A DNA stretch of 64,000 bases, taken from Chiridota heheva (lineage: Eukaryota; Echinodermata; Holothuroidea; Apodida; Chiridotidae). Position 1 is the stretch's first letter. Each line of letters opens with the position of its first letter. Positions 59,395 through 64,000 of this stretch are shown one piece after another. The position numbers and the translations under genes were made by a program. The DNA is taken from positions 1,186,501-1,250,500 of the forward strand of contig JAIGNY010003759.1 of the NCBI GenBank assembly GCA_020152595.1, given 5' to 3'. A model generated the notes under the pieces. It saw only the letters and a program-made list of their open reading frames with translations, ran no database searches and was not told the origin of the DNA.

Positions 59395-62300
59395 AAAAGA
59401 ATCTGTTTCAAACCGCCCAAATAGGTTGCTAATTTCGGCGCCGCTCACGGGCTAGGGACCATGTGTAAAACCCCTTCCCCTATTTTAACATATTCTACTA
59501 TGTGCATATCATGTAATAACATAAAAATATTGGATGGATTCGAAAAATAAAGGAATTCAGGGCCAATTTTAGCATCAAAAAAACGAAAAAATATCCCCAA
59601 TGACTTAACGTTGCAATTTTTTGAAAAAAAACTATCTTAAACCGCCCAAATAGGTTGCTACTTTCGGCGCCGCTCACGGGCTAGGGACCATGTGCATGAC
59701 CCCATCCCCTAACTTAACATATTCTACTATGTGCATATAATGTAATAACATAAAGATATTAGATGGATTCGTAAAATAAAGGAATTTAGGGCCAATTTTA
59801 GCATAAAAAAAACGAAAAAATATCCCCAATGACTTAACGTTGCAATTTTTTTGAAAAAAAAAACTATCTTAAACCGCCCAAATAGGTTGCTACTTTCGGC
59901 TCCCCTCACGGGTTAGGGACCATGTGTATAACCCCTTCCCCTATTTTAACATATTCTACTATGTGCATATCATGTAATAACATAAAAATATTAGATGGAT
60001 TCGAAAAATAAAAGGAATTTAGGGCCAATTTTAGCATAAAAAAACGGGAAAATATCCCATTGACTTAACGTTGCAAATTTGTCCGAAAATAAAAACTATT
60101 TTAAACCGCCCAAATAGGTTGCTACTTTCGGCGCCACTCACGGGCTAGGGATCATGTGTATAACCCTTTCCCCTAACTTAACATATTCTACTATGTGCAT
60201 ATAATTTAATAACCTAAAAATATTAGATGGATTCGAAAAATAAAGGAATTTAGGGCCAATTTTAGCATAAAAAAAAGCGAAAAATATCCCCATTGACTTA
60301 ACGTTGCAAATTTTTTGAAAAAAAAACTATCTTAAACCGCCCAAATAGGTTGCTACTTTCGGCGCCTCTCACGGGTTAGGGACCATGTGTATAACCCTTT
60401 CCCCTATTTTAACATGTTCTACTATGTGCATATTATGTAATAACGTAAAAATATTGGATGGATTCGAAAAATAAAGGAATTTAGGGCCAATTTTAGCATC
60501 AAAAAACCGGGAAAATATCCCCATTGACTTAACATTGCAAATCTTTTGAAAAAAAACCCCATCTTAAACCGCCCAAATAGGTTGCTACTTTCGGCGCAGC
60601 TCACGGGCTAGGGACCATGTGTATAACCCCATCCCCTAACTTAACATATTCTACTATGTGCATATAATGTAATAACATAAAAATATTGGATGGATTCGTA
60701 AAATAAAGGAATTTAGGGCCAATTTTAGCATTAAAAAAACGAAAAAATATCCCCATTGACTTAACGTTGCAAATTTTTCCGAAAAAAAAACTATCTTAAA
60801 CCGCCCAAATAGGTTGCTACTTTCGGCGCCGCTCACAGGCTAGGGACCATGTGCATAACCCTATCCCCTAACTTAACATATTCTACTATGTGCATATAAT
60901 GTAATAACATAAAAATATTGGATGGATTTGTAAAATAAAGGAATTTAGGGCCAATTTTAGCATTAAAAAAACGAAAAAATATCCCCATTGACTTAACGTT
61001 GCAAATTTTTCCGAAAAAAAAACTATCTTAAACCGCCCAAATAGGTTGCTACTTTCGGCGCCACTCACGGGCTACGAACCATGTATATAACCCCTTCCTT
61101 TAACTCAACATATTCTACTATGTGCATATAATGTAATAACATAAAAATATTGGATGGATTCGTAAAATAAAGGAATTTCGGGCCAATTTTAGCATAAAAA
61201 AAACGGGAAAATATCCCCATTGACTTAACGTTGCAAATTTTTCCGAAAAAAAAAACTATCTTAAACCGCCCAAATAGGTTGCTACTTTCGGCGCCACTCA
61301 CGGGCTAGGGATCATGTGTATAACCCTTTCCCCTAACTTAACATATTCTACTATGTGCATATAATTTAATAACCTAAAAATATTAGATGGATTCGAAAAA
61401 TAAAGGAATTTAGGGCCAACTTTAGCATAAAAAAAAGCGAAAAATATCCCCATTGACTTAACGTTGCAAATTTTTTGAAAAAAAAAACTATCTTAAACCG
61501 CCCAAATAGGTTGCTACTTTCGGCGCCTCTCACGGGTTAGGGACCATGTGTATAACCCTTTCCCCTATTTTAACATGTTCTATTATGTGCATATCATGTA
61601 ATAACATAAAAATATTAGATGGATTCGAAAAATAAAAGGAATTTAGGGCCAATTTTAGCAAAAAAAACCGGGAAAATATCCCCATTGACATATAATTTTA
61701 ACATTGCAAATCTTTTGAGAAAAAACCCCATCTTAAACCGCCCAAATAGGTTGCTACTTTCGGCGCAGCTCACGGGCTAGGGACCATGTGCATAACCCCA
61801 TCCCCTAACTTAACATATTCTACTATGTGCATATAATGTAATAACATAAAAATATTGGATGGATTCGTAAAATAAAGGAATTTAGGGCCAATTTTAGCAT
61901 AAAAAAACGAAAAAATATCCCCATTGACTTAACGTTGCAAATTTTTCCGAAAAAAAAAACTATCTTAAATCGCCCAAATAGGTTGCTACTTTCGGCGCCA
62001 CTCACGGGCTAGGGATCATGTGTATAACCCTTTCCCCTAACTTAACATATTCTAATATATGTGCATATAATTTAATAATATAAAAATATTAGATGGATTT
62101 GAAAAATAAAGGAATTTAGGGCCAATTTAGCATAAAAAAACCCGGGAAATATCCCCATTGACTTAACGTTGCAAATTTTTTGAAAAAAAAACTACCTTAA
62201 ACCGCCCAAATAGGTTGCTACTTTCGGCGCCGCTCACGGGCTAGGGACCATCTGTATAACCCTTTCCCCTATTTTAACATATTCTACTATGTGCATATCA

Positions 62301-63330
62301 TGTAATAACATAAAAATATTAGATGGATTCGAAAAATAAAAGGAATTTAGGGCCAATTTAGCATAAAAAAACCCGGGAAATATCCCCATTGACTTAACGT
62401 TGCAAATTTTTTGAAAAAAAAACTACCTTAAACCGCCCAAATAGGTTGCTACTTTCGGCGCCGCTCACGGGCTAGGGACCATCTCTATAACCCTTCCCTA
62501 TTTTAACATATTCTACTATGTGCATATCATGTAATAACATAAAAATATTAGATGGATTCGAAAAATAAAAGGAATTTAGGGCCAATTTTAGCATCAAAAA
62601 ATCAAGAAATTATCCCCCATTGACTTAACGTTGCAAATCTTTCGAGAAAAAAAAACTATCTTAAACCGCCCAAATAGGTTGCTACTTTCGGCGCCGCTCA
62701 CGGGCTAGGGACCATGTGTATAACCCTTGCCCTATTTTAACATGTTTTACTATGTGCATATCATGTAATAACGTAAAAATATTAGATGGATTCGAAAAAT
62801 AAAAGGAATTTAGGGCCAATTTTAGCATAAAAAAAACGGGAAAATATCCCCATTGACTTAACGTTGCAAATTTCTCTATTTTTTTTTATCTTAAACCGCC
62901 CAAATAGGTTGCTACTTTCGGCGCCGCTCACAGGCTAGGGACCATGTGCATAACCCTATCCCCTAACTTAACATATTCTACTATGTGCATATAATGTAAT
63001 AACCTAAAAATATTAGATGGATTCGAAAAATAAAAGGAATTTAGGGCCAATTTTAGCATAAAAAAAACGGGAAAATATCCCCATTGACTTAACGTTGCAA
63101 ATTTTTCCAAAAAAACAACCATCTTAAACCGCCCAAATAGGTTGCTACTTTCGGCGCCGCTCACGGGTTAGGGATCATGTGTATAACCCCTTCCCCTATT
63201 TTAACATGTTCTACTATGTGCATATCATGTAATAACATAAAAATATTGAATGGATTCGGGAAATAAAGGAATTTAGGGCCAATTTTGGCATCCAAAAAAC
63301 GGGAAAATATCCCCATTGAGTTAAGCAGCA
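59395..63330. repeat. 232-bp satellite array, 17 units
   Basis: Each unit carries ACCGCCCAAATAGGTTGCTA, CTTTCGGCGCCGCTCACGGG, TAACATATTCTACTATGTGC and GGAATTTAGGGCCAATTTTA. Unit starts lie near 59412, 59641, 59875, 60106, 60336, 60570, 60800, 61032, 61264, 61496, 61736, 61968, 62200, 62433, 62665, 62895 and 63126. Diagnostic variants recur five units (~1160 bp) apart: GGATCATG with AATTTAATAACC (60140 and 61300), CGCCTCTCACGGGTTAGG (60363 and 61524) and CGCAGCTCACGGG (60594 and 61763). The minus-strand 60-residue frame in each unit is a by-product. Confidence 0.95.
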
Positions 63331-63962
63331 AATAAAAAAAATTAAAAAAATTGATGGGTTTGAACAATAAATGAGTTTATCTATAATATAATCTTGAAAA
63401 CCCTTTTTTGCAGGTTTTTGAATACATAACACCTTTTTACAATATTCCTTATCTCAGTAGCCCGTAATAATATTATGGCTTTGGACAAGTAAGAGTTTTC
63501 ATACCGAAACAGACCAGCATTCATCAGGTCATTTTACTTTGACTGTATATGAGCGTCAATTCATCGCGTCTATTTCAGGTCATGGTATAGGCGTATAGGA
63601 ACCCGTTTTCAATTGGGGCAACTTTAAATGACCCGGAAAATGTGTACACACCATATCTACGGTGGGAAACAATTTTGACGAAAATTGTCTTTCGACAATT
63701 GTATTAAAATTTGCCTGATGTAATTGCAAATGCCCCTCCCGGTTCATTGTATCATGAAGATACTATTTGGGATCCATGATTGTACATCCCTATTTTCAAA
63801 TATAGTTCAGTCAGTTATTAGAATCTCTTGATATCAGTTCCATATCAAATTCCCTACCTGGCATACCACAATTAACACTTTTTCACTTCACCAAGCACAA
63901 TCTACAACATGCGATGTCTTAATTACTCTTATCTGAAGTAATTTAGTTTTTCATTATTACAG
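63331..63962. other. Last part of the large intron
   Basis: No repeat or gene recognised apart from the acceptor at its end. Confidence 0.45.
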
Positions 63963-64000
63963 GTAGAGTCCGCTTTTCAGCCGGAAGGTCGTTGGTTTGA
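63963..64000 (+). CDS. Possible next exon of the unrecognised gene, cut by the window end
   Basis: A pyrimidine-rich acceptor (AGTTTTTCATTATTACAG) precedes GTAGAGTCC. Read in phase 0, as demanded by the 46328 donor, it gives VESAFQPEGRWF without stops. Too short to identify. Confidence 0.4.

Noticed and set aside
59727-63432. Family of ~60-78 residue minus-strand proteins (SGAESSNLFGRFK...)
   Set aside because: One per 232-bp satellite unit. Frames shift freely between units, so they are by-products of the satellite.

Overview
This is a repeat-rich, AT-rich invertebrate genome fragment. It has GT-AG introns of 1 to 11.5 kb, several non-LTR retrotransposon relics, tRNA-derived SINEs, many short terminal-inverted-repeat elements (MITEs) and unusually abundant minisatellites. 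The repeat types and the protein similarity of the one intact gene suggest a marine deuterostome, most likely an echinoderm such as a sea cucumber. That placement is inference from memory of such genomes, not proof.

The one gene I recognise with confidence is a sialidase (exo-alpha-sialidase, GH33) of the animal NEU2/NEU3/NEU4 type on the + strand. It has seven exons at 3140-3194, 14743-14919, 16088-16226, 19301-19472, 22395-22540, 23800-23982 and 26856-27206. From the ATG at 3163 they join in phase into 399 codons plus a stop. The Arg-Ile-Pro motif, catalytic Asp, Glu and Tyr, the arginine positions and four Asp-box-like motifs are visible, so the enzyme looks functional. A second + strand gene is represented by a 146-bp exon at 46183-46328 and a possible next exon at 63963-64000, cut by the window end. 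I do not recognise its product.

Layout. 1-3.1 kb: a dimeric ~290+290 bp tandem repeat and a long TA microsatellite upstream of the first sialidase exon. 3.2-14.7 kb (intron 1): a SINE-like unit, two LINE relics lying tail to tail, a 3.37-kb TIR element inserted in the second LINE, and an ~830-bp higher-order tandem repeat. 14.7-27.2 kb: the remaining exons, with a 41-bp minisatellite that ends exactly at the exon 4 splice acceptor and a double 20-bp/34-bp minisatellite in intron 6. 27.2-46.2 kb: intergenic, holding SINEs, a SINE-body tandem array, a foldback element, MITEs, and 24-bp and 22-bp minisatellites about 2 kb long each. 46.3-64 kb (probable intron of the second gene): MITEs whose ends carry TGACGTCA, a 0.7-kb TAA microsatellite, a nearly full-length but decayed L1/Tx1-like LINE on the - strand, a THAP-domain relic, and 17 copies of a 232-bp satellite.

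The main themes are a tandemly duplicated 3' splice site in front of a catalytic-domain exon, and repeated birth of tandem arrays from inside dispersed elements (SINE body, foldback arm, a 24-bp-bearing dispersed repeat, and perhaps a THAP element). No rRNA or tRNA gene, CRISPR, retrovirus-like or Polinton-like element was seen.
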